A stretch of 64,000 nt of DNA from Pseudomonadota bacterium (GTDB lineage Bacteria > Pseudomonadota > Gammaproteobacteria > Burkholderiales > Burkholderiaceae_C). The stretch covers positions 484,454-548,453 of the forward strand of contig JAFEEG010000001.1 in NCBI GenBank assembly GCA_018241225.1. Direction: 5' to 3'. The translations under genes were made by a program, and so were the position numbers. Below are positions 22,988 through 32,348 of this stretch, one piece after another. Below the pieces are notes generated by a model that had not been told where the DNA came from, did no database searches, and saw only the letters and a list, made by a program, of their open reading frames with translations. Position 1 is the stretch's first letter, and the number at the start of each line of letters is the position of its first letter.

Positions 22988-23503
22988 ATGATGAACATCC
23001 TCCACCGCCTTCGCGCGGCCGGCCTGGCTTTGGGCCTTTGCGCAGCCATCTTTTCGGCACCCGCTTCTGCCCAGCAGGCCAGCTCTCCCCTGATTCCCAC
23101 CGAGGCGGGCTGGGAGCTCACCGTGGCGCCGTACGTCCTTCACTTCAGCAACGACTCGGAGCACAAGTACGCCTGGCTCGTGGGCATCGAGCGCCACCGG
23201 GCCGACAACTGGCTGTGGGGCGCGGCCTATTTCAGCAACTCCTTCGGCCAGGATTCCGGCACCGCCTATGTGGGCTACATCTGGAACAACCTGTTCAATC
23301 AGCCGGCGCTGTACGCCAAGGTGGTGGCCGGCATCATGTACGGCTATGTCGCCCCCTACGAGGACAAGGTGCCGTTCAACCACAACGGCTGGTCGCCCAT
23401 CCTCGTGCCCACCGCGGGCTGGCGCCTGACGCCCGCCGACGCGGTGCAGGTCTCGCTGCTGGGCAGCGCGGGCCTCATGTTCTCCTACAGCCGGCGCTTC
23501 TGA
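22988..23503 (+). CDS. Small outer-membrane beta-barrel-like protein, 171 aa
   Basis: A signal peptide (MMNILHRLRAAGLALGLCAA, cleavage near ASAQQ) is followed by alternating aromatic strands (WLVGIERHRADNWLWGAAYF, GTAYVGYIWNNLF, ILVPTAGWRL) and a C-terminal Phe (YSRRF), the usual barrel-assembly signal. Architecture recalls PagP-like lipid A acyltransferases, but the key PagP residues cannot be confirmed by eye. Homologous Burkholderiales proteins are often named loosely as transporters; function is open. Confidence 0.7.
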   Translation: MMNILHRLRAAGLALGLCAAIFSAPASAQQASSPLIPTEAGWELTVAPYVLHFSNDSEHKYAWLVGIERHRADNWLWGAAYFSNSFGQDSGTAYVGYIWNNLFNQPALYAKVVAGIMYGYVAPYEDKVPFNHNGWSPILVPTAGWRLTPADAVQVSLLGSAGLMFSYSRRF

Positions 23504-23587
23504 GCCTGCGGGCGGGCCGCCGAAACGGCCTGCCCTGCCCCGTGCGAAAATGCCAGGTTTCTCCAAGACACCAGGCAGGACACTCAC

Positions 23588-24692
23588 ATGGATGCAGAAC
23601 AAATCAACCAGATCGGCGCAACCCTGGCAGACCTGAGCCAGCGGACGGTCGATCTCCGGAGGTATCTTTGACGCCGATGCCAAGGCGGAGCGGCTGCGCA
23701 CGGTCAACGCGTCGCTAGAAGATCCAACGGTCTGGAACGACCCCAAGAAAGCCCAGGAGCTGGGCAAGGAAAAGAAGGCGCTCGACTCCGTCGTGCTCGT
23801 GCTCAACACCATCGGTAGCGAGCTGTCGGACAACACCGAGCTGTACGAGATGTCGCGCGCCGACGAAGACTTCGCCGGCCTGCAGGCCATTGCGGACGAC
23901 GCCGCGCGCATCGCCCAGGAAGTCGAGAAGCTCGAGTTCCGGCGCATGTTCAACAACCCGGCCGACCCGGCCAATGCCTTCCTGGACATCCAGGCCGGCG
24001 CCGGTGGCACCGAGGCCTGCGACTGGGCCAGCATGCTGCTGCGCCAGTACCTGCGCTATGCAGAGCGCAAGGGCTTCAAGACGCAGATCGAAGACGAAAC
24101 GCCCGGCGACACCGCCGGCATCAAGAGCGCCACGATCAAGATCGAGGGCGAATACGCCTACGGGCTGCTGCGCACCGAAACCGGCGTGCACCGACTGGTG
24201 CGCAAGTCGCCCTTCGATTCGTCGGGCGGGCGTCACACCAGCTTTGCCAGCGTGTTCGTGTACCCGGAAGTCGACGACTCCATCGAGATCGAGATCAACC
24301 CGGCCGACGTGCGCACGGACACCTACCGCGCCAGCGGCGCAGGCGGCCAGCACATCAACAAGACCGACTCGGCCGTGCGCCTGACGCACATGCCCACCGG
24401 CATCGTGGTGCAGTGCCAGGACAGCCGCAGCCAGCACAGCAACCGCGACGTCGCCTGGCGACGCCTGCGCTCGCGCCTGTACGACCACGAGATGCGCAAG
24501 CGCATGGAAGAGCAGCAAAAGCTCGAGGACACCAAGACCGACGTGGGCTGGGGCCACCAGATCCGCAGCTACGTGCTGGACAACAGCCGCATCAAGGACC
24601 TGCGCACCAACGTCGAAATCTCGGCCACGCAGAAGGTGCTGGACGGCGACCTCGACGCCTTCATCGAAGCCTCGCTCAAGCAAGGCGTCTGA
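23588..24692 (+). CDS. prfB: Peptide chain release factor 2, with programmed +1 frameshift
   Basis: Recognises UGA and UAA stop codons. Translation starts at ATG 23588 and reads 27 codons to an in-frame TGA at 23669; the ribosome then slips +1 on CTT and continues at GAC 23670 to the stop at 24690-24692 (about 367 aa). The recoding signal ctccggaggtatctttgac includes an internal Shine-Dalgarno (ggagg) just before CTT TGA C. The RF2 anticodon tripeptide SPF lies in [15 protein letters not shown], and the catalytic GGQ in [16 protein letters not shown]. The arrangement is autoregulatory: low RF2 favours slippage. Confidence 0.97.
23653..23671 (+). promoter_or_regulatory. RF2 programmed frameshift site
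   Basis: tctccggaggtatctttga: Shine-Dalgarno-like ggagg, slippery CTT, then the stop TGA followed by C. This matches the conserved bacterial prfB recoding signal. Confidence 0.95.
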
Positions 24693-24712
24693 GCACAGGA
24701 CCGCAGCACCGC

Positions 24713-25402
24713 ATGAGCACACCCCTTCAGTCCGTCCAGGCCCTGATCTTCGACATGGACGGCACGATGATCGACTCCATGCCTTGGCACGCCAAGTCCT
24801 GGGTGGAGTTTGCGCGCCGGCATGGCGTGACGATGCCTGCACAGGAGATCCTGGCGCGCACCACCGGCCGCACCGGCGTCGAGTGCATGCGCGAGGTTTT
24901 CCAAAAGCCGCTGACGCAGGCCGAGTGCGAAGCACTGGTGGCCGAGAAGGAAAGCATCTATCGCGAGCTGTTCGCGCCGGTGTTCTCCGAGGTGGCCGGC
25001 TTTCGCAGCTTTGCGCGCGCGGCTCATGCACGCGGCCTGCAGATCGGCGTGGGCACCGCCGGCGATCGGCACAACATTGCCTTTGCCATGGGCCATCTCG
25101 GCATGGAGCCGACGCCCGCGGCCATGGTCGGTGGCGACGAAGGCCTCACCGGCAAACCCACGCCGGCAATCTTCCTGGAGGTGGCGCGCCGGCTCGGCGT
25201 GGCGCCGCAGCGCTGCATCGTGTTCGAGGACGCGCCCTTCGGCATCGAGGCTGCGCGCCGCGCCGGCATGCGCGCCGTTGCCGTGTGCAGCACCCACACG
25301 CCCACCGAACTCGCCGGACCGCACGTGATGACGGCCGTGCGTGACTACGAAGAACTCGCCCAATCGAATTTTCTGGAGACACTCGATGTTGCAACAGCGT
25401 GA
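24713..25402 (+). CDS. HAD-superfamily phosphatase (beta-phosphoglucomutase-like), 229 aa
   Basis: HAD motif I LIFDMDGTMIDSM (nucleophile and acid Asp), motif II VGTAG, motif III Lys in LTGKPTPAIF and motif IV CIVFEDAPFGIEAA. A four-helix C1 cap lies between motifs I and II. Typical of sugar-phosphate phosphatases. It starts 20 bp after prfB, and its stop overlaps the pepN start by 17 bases, so an operon prfB-HAD-pepN is likely. Confidence 0.88.
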   Translation: MSTPLQSVQALIFDMDGTMIDSMPWHAKSWVEFARRHGVTMPAQEILARTTGRTGVECMREVFQKPLTQAECEALVAEKESIYRELFAPVFSEVAGFRSFARAAHARGLQIGVGTAGDRHNIAFAMGHLGMEPTPAAMVGGDEGLTGKPTPAIFLEVARRLGVAPQRCIVFEDAPFGIEAARRAGMRAVAVCSTHTPTELAGPHVMTAVRDYEELAQSNFLETLDVATA

Positions 25403-28049
25403 TGCACAGGGCCAGGCGGTGGCCATCCGCCGCGAGGACTACACCGCGCCGCCCTACTGGATCGACACGGTCGAGCTGACCTTCGACCTGGACCCGGCCA
25501 AGACCCGCGTGCTCAACCGCATGCGCCTGCGCCGCAACGCCGACGTGCCGGCACAGCCGCTTCGCCTGGACGGCGACGAGCTCAACCTGGCGCGCGTGCT
25601 GGTCAACGGCCAGGGCGCGTCCTTCCGCATGGAAGGCGAGCAACTGGTGCTCGACAACCTGCCCGACGACTTCGAGCTGGAAGTGTTCACCACCTGCCAG
25701 CCGGCCAAGAACACCAAGCTGATGGGCCTGTTCGTCAGCGAAAACACCTTCTTCACCCAGTGCGAAGCCGAGGGCTTTCGCCGTATCACCTACTTCCTGG
25801 ACCGCCCCGACGTCATGGCCAGCTACACGGTGCTCATCCGTGCCAGCAAGGACGACTACCCGGTGCTGCTGTCCAACGGCAACCTGGTCGAGCAGGGCGA
25901 ACTGCCCGAGGGCCGCCACTTCGCCAAGTGGGTCGACCCGTTCAGGAAGCCCAGCTACCTGTTCGCACTGGTGGCCGGCAAGCTGGTGGCGCGCGAGCAG
26001 CGCATCAGGGCCCGCAGCGGAAAGGACCACCTGCTGCAGGTCTTCGTGCGCCCGGGCGATCTCGACAAGACCGAGCACGCCATGAATTCGCTCATGCGAT
26101 CCATCGTCTGGGACGAGGCGCGCTTTGGCCTGCCGCTGGACCTGGAGCGCTTCATGATCGTCGCCACCAGCGACTTCAACATGGGCGCCATGGAGAACAA
26201 GGGCCTGAACATCTTCAACACGAAGTACGTTCTGGCCAACCAGGCCACCGCCACCGATGCCGACTACGGCAACATCGAAAGCGTGGTGGGCCACGAGTAC
26301 TTCCACAACTGGACGGGCGACCGCGTCACCTGCCGCGACTGGTTCCAGCTCTCGCTCAAGGAAGGCCTCACAGTCTTCCGCGACCAGGAGTTCACGCAGG
26401 ACCTGTGTGCCGATGCCTCTGCCCGTGCCGTCAAGCGCATCGAGGACGTGCGCGTGCTGCGCACCGCGCAGTTCCCCGAAGATGCCGGCCCCATGGCCCA
26501 CCCGGTGCGGCCCGACAGCTACATCGAGATCAGCAACTTCTACACCGTCACCATCTACGAGAAGGGTGCCGAGGTGGTGCGCATGATGCAGACGCTGGTG
26601 GGCCGGGAAGGCTTCGCCCGTGGCATGAAGCTGTACTTCGAGCGTCATGACGGCCAGGCCGTCACCTGCGACGACTTCGCCCAGGCGATTGCCGACGCCA
26701 ACCCCGAATCCGACCTGGCCCGCCTGCTGCCCCAGTTCAAGCGCTGGTACGGCCAGGCCGGCACGCCCCGCCTGGTGGCACGCGGCAGCTACAACGCGGA
26801 CGAACGCAGCTACACACTGCACTTCCAGCAGAGCTGCGCGCCCACGCCGGGCCAGTCGGAAAAGCTGCCCTTCGTCATTCCGGTGAACGTGGGCCTGGTC
26901 AGTGCCGACGGCCGCGAGCTGTTGCCCACGCAAACGCTGGTGGTCACCCAGGCGGCCGAGACCTTCACCTTCGCGGACATCGACGCCGAGCCGGTGCCAT
27001 CGATCCTGCGCGGCTTCAGCGCACCGGTCATCCTCGACCACGACTACAGCGATGCGCAACTGCTGGCCCTGCTGGCGCACGACACCGACCCCTTCAACCG
27101 CTGGGAAGCGGGGCAGCGCCTGGCGCTGCGCGCTGCCATTGCGGCCATCACTGCGCCGCCTGCCGAAGGTGCCGCTGGCGCGCTGAGCGAGGCCTTCATC
27201 GACGCGATGCGCAGCCTGCTGCTCGACCCCGCGCTGGACGCCGCCTTCAAGGAACTGGTGCTCACGCTCCCCTCGGAGACCTACATCGCCGAGCAGTTGG
27301 ACGTGGTCGATCCGCAGCGCGTGCACACGGTGCGCGAAGCCATGCGCGCTCGCATGGCCGTCGCCCTGCAGCCCGAGTGGCAGCAGGCGTACGAAGACAA
27401 CAAGGACACCGGCGTCTACGAGCCCGATCCCACCTCCTCGGGCCGCCGCGCCCTGGCGGGCATGGCACTGTTGCACCTGTGCCTGGCCGCCCGCGAGTCG
27501 GGCGACACCGTATGGCCTGGCAAGACGCTGCAGCGCTTCAAGGATGCCGGCAACATGACCGACCGCTTCAACGCCCTGCAGGCGCTGGTGTCGTCGGGCC
27601 ATTCGCTGGCGGCGCAGGCACTGGCGAGCTTCCACGCCATCTTCAAGGACGAGCAACTGGTCATCGACAAGTGGTTCGCGCTGCAGGCCGGAGCCCCGGA
27701 CCGCGGCGGCGACATCCTGCCGGTGGTGCGCCAGCTGATGAAGCACCCGGACTTCTCCATCAAGAACCCCAACCGGGCGCGCAGCGTGATCTTCAGCTAC
27801 TGCAGCGGCAACCCGGGCGCCTTCCATCGTCCGGATGCGGCCGGCTATGTGTATTGGAGCGACCGCGTGATGGAACTGGACGCCATCAACCCGCAGGTGG
27901 CGGCGCGCCTGGCGCGCGGCCTGGACCGCTGGAGCAAGCTGGCCGAGCCCTACCGCAGTGCGGCACGCGAGGCCATTGCCCGCGTGGCCGCCAAGCCTGA
28001 CCTGAGCAAGGACACGCAGGAAGTCGTGACCCGCGCTCTGGGCAATTGA
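25386..28049 (+). CDS. pepN: Aminopeptidase N (M1 family)
   Basis: Zinc metallo-aminopeptidase of the cytoplasm, 887 aa (E. coli PepN 870). Exopeptidase motif GAMEN and zinc motif HEYFHNW with the downstream Glu ([13 protein letters not shown]) are present. N-terminal domain begins [19 protein letters not shown]; the C-terminal DUF3458-type helical domain follows residue about 430. ATG at 25386 is supported by ggag and by homologous starts; the frame extends upstream without a better start. Confidence 0.96.
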   Translation: MLQQRDAQGQAVAIRREDYTAPPYWIDTVELTFDLDPAKTRVLNRMRLRRNADVPAQPLRLDGDELNLARVLVNGQGASFRMEGEQLVLDNLPDDFELEVFTTCQPAKNTKLMGLFVSENTFFTQCEAEGFRRITYFLDRPDVMASYTVLIRASKDDYPVLLSNGNLVEQGELPEGRHFAKWVDPFRKPSYLFALVAGKLVAREQRIRARSGKDHLLQVFVRPGDLDKTEHAMNSLMRSIVWDEARFGLPLDLERFMIVATSDFNMGAMENKGLNIFNTKYVLANQATATDADYGNIESVVGHEYFHNWTGDRVTCRDWFQLSLKEGLTVFRDQEFTQDLCADASARAVKRIEDVRVLRTAQFPEDAGPMAHPVRPDSYIEISNFYTVTIYEKGAEVVRMMQTLVGREGFARGMKLYFERHDGQAVTCDDFAQAIADANPESDLARLLPQFKRWYGQAGTPRLVARGSYNADERSYTLHFQQSCAPTPGQSEKLPFVIPVNVGLVSADGRELLPTQTLVVTQAAETFTFADIDAEPVPSILRGFSAPVILDHDYSDAQLLALLAHDTDPFNRWEAGQRLALRAAIAAITAPPAEGAAGALSEAFIDAMRSLLLDPALDAAFKELVLTLPSETYIAEQLDVVDPQRVHTVREAMRARMAVALQPEWQQAYEDNKDTGVYEPDPTSSGRRALAGMALLHLCLAARESGDTVWPGKTLQRFKDAGNMTDRFNALQALVSSGHSLAAQALASFHAIFKDEQLVIDKWFALQAGAPDRGGDILPVVRQLMKHPDFSIKNPNRARSVIFSYCSGNPGAFHRPDAAGYVYWSDRVMELDAINPQVAARLARGLDRWSKLAEPYRSAAREAIARVAAKPDLSKDTQEVVTRALGN

Positions 28050-28084
28050 TCGACACCGAACAGACAAGGAAACAGGAACCGCCC

Positions 28085-29098
28085 ATGGCGCAAAAGATCT
28101 CCCTCACCCGATACCTCGTGGAGCAGCAGCGAAGCGACGGATCGATTCCATCGCAACTGCGCCTCTTGCTCGAAGTGGTGGCCCGCGCCTGCAAGAGCAT
28201 CAGCCAGGCCGTCAACAAGGGCGCGCTGGGCGGCGTGCTGGGCTCGGCCGAGTCCGAGAACGTGCAGGGCGAAGTCCAGAAGAAGCTGGACATCATCGCC
28301 AACGAAGTGCTGATCGAGGCCAACGAATGGGGCGGCCACCTGGCGGCCATGGCCAGCGAGGAAATGGACAGCATCCACCTGGTGCCCAACCGCTACCCGC
28401 AGGGCGAGTACCTGCTGCTGTTCGATCCCCTCGACGGCTCGTCGAACATCGATGTGAACGTGAGCATCGGCACCATCTTCAGCGTGCTCAAGAAGCCCGA
28501 GAACGGCCATGGCCAGGGCGTGCAAGAGTCCGACTTCCTGCAGGCAGGCAGCAAGCAGGTGGCCGCCGGCTACTGCATCTACGGCCCGCAGACCACGCTG
28601 GTGCTCACCGTAGGCAACGGCGTGGCCATGTTCACGCTCGACCGCGAACAGGGCTCGTTCATCCTCACGCAGGAAGACATCCAGATTCCGGCCGACACCA
28701 AGGAATTTGCCATCAACATGAGCAACCAGCGCCACTGGGACGAGCCGGTGCAGCGCTACATCGGCGAATGCCTGGCCGGCAAGGAAGGCCCGCGCGGCAA
28801 GGACTTCAACATGCGCTGGATTGCCAGCATGGTGGCCGACGTGCACCGCATCCTGATGCGTGGCGGCGTCTTCATGTACCCCTGGGACAAGCGCGAGCCC
28901 GAAAAGGCCGGCAAGCTGCGCCTGATGTACGAGGCCAACCCCATGAGCTGGATCGTCGAGCAGGCCGGCGGCGCCGCCACCAACGGCCGCCAGCGCATCC
29001 TGGACCTGGCGCCCACCAAGCTGCACGAACGCGTTGCCGTGGTGCTGGGATCAAAAAATGAGGTCGAGCGTGTAACGAGCTACCACACCACGCTATAA
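28085..29098 (+). CDS. fbp: Fructose-1,6-bisphosphatase class 1
   Basis: Gluconeogenic phosphatase, 337 aa. Metal-binding motif [30 protein letters not shown], the substrate loop ARG-type segment [13 protein letters not shown] and [17 protein letters not shown] are all present. Full length. The start ATG at 28085 gives the conserved [12 protein letters not shown]. It follows pepN by 35 bp. Confidence 0.96.
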   Translation: MAQKISLTRYLVEQQRSDGSIPSQLRLLLEVVARACKSISQAVNKGALGGVLGSAESENVQGEVQKKLDIIANEVLIEANEWGGHLAAMASEEMDSIHLVPNRYPQGEYLLLFDPLDGSSNIDVNVSIGTIFSVLKKPENGHGQGVQESDFLQAGSKQVAAGYCIYGPQTTLVLTVGNGVAMFTLDREQGSFILTQEDIQIPADTKEFAINMSNQRHWDEPVQRYIGECLAGKEGPRGKDFNMRWIASMVADVHRILMRGGVFMYPWDKREPEKAGKLRLMYEANPMSWIVEQAGGAATNGRQRILDLAPTKLHERVAVVLGSKNEVERVTSYHTTL

Positions 29099-29109
29099 TC
29101 GATGGCTTA

Positions 29110-29185
29110 GCCGGTGTAGCTCAGTCGGTAGAGCAGCTCATTCGTAATGAGAAGGTCGGGTGTTCGATTCATCTCTCCGGCACCA
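29110..29185 (+). tRNA. tRNA-Thr (anticodon CGU)
   Basis: Cloverleaf read by eye: acceptor GCCGGTG/CTCCGGC, D arm GCTC..GAGC, anticodon loop TTCGTAA with anticodon CGT, T loop TTCGATT, discriminator A and encoded CCA (29183-29185). Closely resembles E. coli thrW. One T-T mismatch in the acceptor stem (pair 6-67) is noted. Followed by a strong terminator. Confidence 0.93.
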
Positions 29186-29190
29186 AAAAC

Positions 29191-29224
29191 AAAGGGGCCC
29201 CCGTTCAAATGGGGGCCCCTTTTC
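29191..29224 (+). terminator. Rho-independent terminator after tRNA-Thr
   Basis: Perfect 12-bp stem aaaggggccccc/gggggcccctttt with an 8-base loop (gttcaaat), followed by T. The rest of the gap to 29428 holds no gene that can be supported. Confidence 0.9.
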
Positions 29225-29428
29225 CATTCCGGGCCTGGAAACCTAAGGGGAATGGCCCAGCCAGGGCATGGCGCTGTGCGCAACGCGCACAACCGCTGTG
29301 CGGCCGCAAGGGTGGGCAGCGCAGCGCGCGCTGCCTAGACTGGCCGGGCACTGCAGCGCATTCGCGCGGCAGCCGGCCCCGGTGGCGCGGTTGCCGCTTC
29401 TGCCCTCCATTCATTCCCCTGACTTTTC

Positions 29429-30145
29429 ATGACCCGCTCCGCTTTTCTGCAAGCCCTGCTCGGCCTGGCCGGCACCACGGCCACCGCCATGATGGCCGCT
29501 TCGCCAGCCTCGGCCAGCGCGCCCAGTGCTTCGACCCCCACGCCAACCATTCGCGCCATGTCCGGCGCAAAACCCCTGGCCGGACTCGACCCCAAGACCA
29601 CCGCGCTGGTGGTCATCGATTTCCAGGACGAATACTTTGGCGGTCGCATGCCCATTCCCGATGGCGCCCGCGCCATGGCCGAAGCCCGGCGCCTGATCGC
29701 CTGGGCCGACCAGGCTGCGATTCCGGTCTACCAGGTTCAGCACGTGGCGCCCGAAGGCGCTGCGCTGTTCGCCCTCGGCGGCGAGCGCGTGCGCTTCCAT
29801 CCGGACATCGCACCCCGGCCACGCGACGTGGTACTGCAAAAGACCACCGTCAGCGTCTTCGCCAGCACCGACCTGCATGCGCGGCTGCAGGCTTCGGGCA
29901 TTCGCACAATCGTGATCGCGGGGCTGATGACCCACGCCTGCGTGGCCGGCGCAGCGCGCGACGCGGCGCCGCTGGGCTATCAGGTCGTGGTGGCCGAGGA
30001 CGCCTGCGCCACGCGCTCCATCCGCCGAGCCGACGGCCAGGCGGTGGAGGCCGGCGCACTGCACCGCGCCGCGCTGGCCGAGATCGAAGACACCTTCGGC
30101 GACGTGCTGCCGACTGCTTCGATCCTGGCACTGCCCTTGCGCTAA
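29429..30145 (+). CDS. Exported isochorismatase-like cysteine hydrolase, 238 aa
   Basis: An N-terminal signal sequence (MTRSAFLQALLGLAGTTATA ... ASASA) precedes an isochorismatase-fold domain: catalytic Asp in LVVIDFQDEYF, Lys in VLQKTTVSVF and nucleophilic Cys in GLMTHACVAGAARDA. The D-K-C triad is complete, so it is probably an amidase or hydrolase. Export is unusual for this fold. It lies 33 bp upstream of the interrupted LysR gene on the same strand. Confidence 0.85.
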   Translation: MTRSAFLQALLGLAGTTATAMMAASPASASAPSASTPTPTIRAMSGAKPLAGLDPKTTALVVIDFQDEYFGGRMPIPDGARAMAEARRLIAWADQAAIPVYQVQHVAPEGAALFALGGERVRFHPDIAPRPRDVVLQKTTVSVFASTDLHARLQASGIRTIVIAGLMTHACVAGAARDAAPLGYQVVVAEDACATRSIRRADGQAVEAGALHRAALAEIEDTFGDVLPTASILALPLR

Positions 30146-30295
30146 GCTGACCCGCTTTCCTTGAAGCTTGGGAGCACGATGGATCAGCTGGCGGCCATGC
30201 GGACTTTCCGCCACATCGTCGAAGCGCGTGGCATCTCTGCCGCTGCGCAACGCATGGACACCACGCATTCGACGGTATCGCGACAGCTCAAGCAG

Positions 30296-31524
30296 GGCGG
30301 ATTCAACCGGTCGATGCAACACACTATGCCCCGCTTCGGCGGAAGGAGTGTTGCAGATGAAGCAGCGACCCCGGATCTACTACTCGGAGGCCCAGAAGGC
30401 CCAAATGTGGGCGCGGTGGAAGGAAGGATGGACGATGCACCAGATCGCCCACCTGTTTGACCGAGGCCATTCGTCGATACACCGAATCATCGCTGAGTCC
30501 AGTGGCATCCAGCCGCCGCTGCGACGTCGGTCACACCTGGCGCTGACGCTCGTCGAGCGCGAAGAGATCTCGCGTGCATTGGTGACAGGCCACTCGATTC
30601 GCTCGATCGCTGCGCGGATTGGCAGAGCGCCGTCGACGGTCAGTCGCGAGATCAAGCGCAACGGCGGTCAAGCCGGTTACCGCGCCTGTCAGGCTGATAG
30701 TGCGGCCTCCGAGCGGGCGCATCGGCCCAAGCGCTGCAAGCTGGCGCAGAATCGCGCCCTGGCGGGTGTCGTCGCCGACAAGCTGCGCGAACTGTGGTCG
30801 CCCGAGCAAATTGCAGGTTGGCTCAAGCATACTTACCCAGGTGATGAGAGCCGCCACGTGTCACACGAGACCATCTATCGCACCCTCTTCATTCAGGCGC
30901 GTGGCGCCTTGAAGAAGGAACTGCTGGAGCACCTGAGGCGCACGCGCCCCATGCGCCGCTCTCGCCACTACACGCAGAAGACGGAGATCCACGGACGGAT
31001 CATTGACGCCATCTGCATCAGGGAGCGACCGGCATCGGCCGAGGACCGCGCTGTGCCTGGCCACTGGGAGGGCGACCTGCTGATTGGCAGCCACAACAGC
31101 CAGATCGCGACGCTGGTGGAGCGCCAGACGCGCTACGTGATGCTGGTGAAAGTGCCGGCCAAGGACACCCAGACGGTCGTCAACGCACTCATCAAGACCA
31201 CTCGCAAGCTGCCACAGGAACTCTACAAGTCACTGACCTGGGACAGAGGCACGGAGATGCATGCTCACAAGAAGTTCACCTTGGCCACCGACGTCCAAGT
31301 GTACTTCTGCGATCCACAGAGCCCATGGCAGCGCGGAAGCAACGAGAACACAAATGGACTGCTCAGACAGTACATGCCAAAGGGCATGGACATCTCAGGG
31401 TTCTCACAGACTCAACTCAATGCGATCGCGAGACAATTGAACGAGAGGCCGCGCAAGACGCTCGGCTTCCATACACCTGCTGAAATGTTCAGCGAATGTG
31501 TTGCATCGACCGGTTGAATCCGCC
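30296..31524 (+). mobile_element. Complete IS30-family insertion sequence, 1229 bp
   Basis: Terminal inverted repeats start ggcggattcaaccggtcgat at the left (30296) and match the right end (reverse complement ending at 31524) over about 27 bp. A 3-bp target duplication CAG flanks it (30293-30295 and 31525-31527). The single transposase gene is intact. This implies a recent, potentially mobile insertion. Confidence 0.92.
30357..31517 (+). CDS. IS30-family transposase, 386 aa
   Basis: An N-terminal HTH (about 5-45, YSEAQKAQMWARWKEGWTMH) and second HTH (SIRSIAARIGRAPSTVSREI) bind the terminal repeats; the DDE catalytic domain has Asp in HWEGDLLIG, Asp in TWDRGTEM and Glu in NENTNGLLRQY. ATG at 30357 follows a ggaaggag ribosome site. 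The stop lies inside the right inverted repeat. No frameshift seen, so it is probably active. Confidence 0.95.
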   Translation: MKQRPRIYYSEAQKAQMWARWKEGWTMHQIAHLFDRGHSSIHRIIAESSGIQPPLRRRSHLALTLVEREEISRALVTGHSIRSIAARIGRAPSTVSREIKRNGGQAGYRACQADSAASERAHRPKRCKLAQNRALAGVVADKLRELWSPEQIAGWLKHTYPGDESRHVSHETIYRTLFIQARGALKKELLEHLRRTRPMRRSRHYTQKTEIHGRIIDAICIRERPASAEDRAVPGHWEGDLLIGSHNSQIATLVERQTRYVMLVKVPAKDTQTVVNALIKTTRKLPQELYKSLTWDRGTEMHAHKKFTLATDVQVYFCDPQSPWQRGSNENTNGLLRQYMPKGMDISGFSQTQLNAIARQLNERPRKTLGFHTPAEMFSECVASTG

Positions 31525-32316
31525 CAGTTGGAGCAGTCGCTCGGCGCGCGGTTGATCCACCGCAACACGCACGGCCTGTCGCCCACTGCTGCCGGCGAGC
31601 GTTACTACGCGGCCTGCATCGACATCCTCCAGCGCGTCGATGCCGCCTCGGACGCGTTGACCGACGAGCAGCGCCAGCCCAGCGGGCGGCTGCGCGTGAG
31701 CCTGCCGCTGGCCATCGGCGTGCTGGAACTGGGCCAATGGCTGCCCGCGTTCCAGAACCGCTATCCCGGCATCGAGCTGGAACTCTCGTGCAGCGATCAG
31801 TTCGTCAACCTGGCGTCCGACGGGTTCGACGTCGCGCTTCGCATCGACGGTCCACTGGCCGACGCGAGCATGGTGGCACGCACACTGGCCGTTGCCGACG
31901 TGGTGCTGGTGGCCGCACCGGCCTACCTGGCACGTCACGGCGTTCCGCAACAACCGGCCGACCTCGCGAACCATTCGCTCTTGGTTTACGCCGGCACGGA
32001 CCCGTCGCCCGAATGGCTGCTGTGCGCCAACAAGGATGGCGCGCTCAGCCGCGTGCCGCTGCATGGCCGACTGCGCTCGGACGCCATGACCTCGCTGCAT
32101 GCCGCAGCCCTGGCTGGCCTGGGCGTCGCCGCATTCACAAGGCCAACGGTGCAGGCTGAGGTCGCACGCGGACAGCTCGTCCATGTGCTGCCCGACCACG
32201 CGCTGCCGCCACGGCGCTACTACGCCATGCTGCCTTCAGCCCGCCACCTGGCGCCCAAGGTGCGGGCCTTCGTGGCCCACATGGCGGACCACTACGCACG
32301 CATCTGAACAGGTGCA

Positions 32317-32339
32317 CCGCCCGCCATCGCGACGGGCGG
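32317..32339. terminator. Hairpin between convergent genes
   Basis: ccgcccg (32317-32323) pairs perfectly with cgggcgg (32333-32339) over a 9-base loop. No T-run follows; it may still terminate or stabilise the convergent transcripts of the LysR remnant and the sulfatase. Confidence 0.4.
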
Positions 32340-32348
32340 CGTTCTCCC

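Larger units (their letters stand above)
30179..32307 (+). pseudogene. LysR-family regulator interrupted by an IS30-type element
   Basis: Codons 1-39 (30179-30295, MDQLAAMRTFRHIVEARGIS ... STVSRQLKQ) hold the winged HTH; codons 40 onward resume at 31528 (LEQSLGARLIHRNTHGLS) and run to 32307. Joined without the IS and one CAG copy, they give an intact 298-aa regulator with the substrate-binding domain (GRLRVSLPLAIGVLELGQWL). The insertion splits the DNA-binding domain, so the regulator is expected to be dead. A GTG inside the right IS end (31498) opens a frame into the effector domain, but without the HTH. Confidence 0.9.

Noticed and set aside
23669-23671. In-frame stop in prfB as evidence of a pseudogene
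   Set aside because: It is the conserved programmed frameshift site of RF2.
25146-28067. Minus-strand open frame of about 970 codons opposite pepN
   Set aside because: Composition is typical of a GC-rich antisense frame; pepN motifs on the plus strand are decisive.
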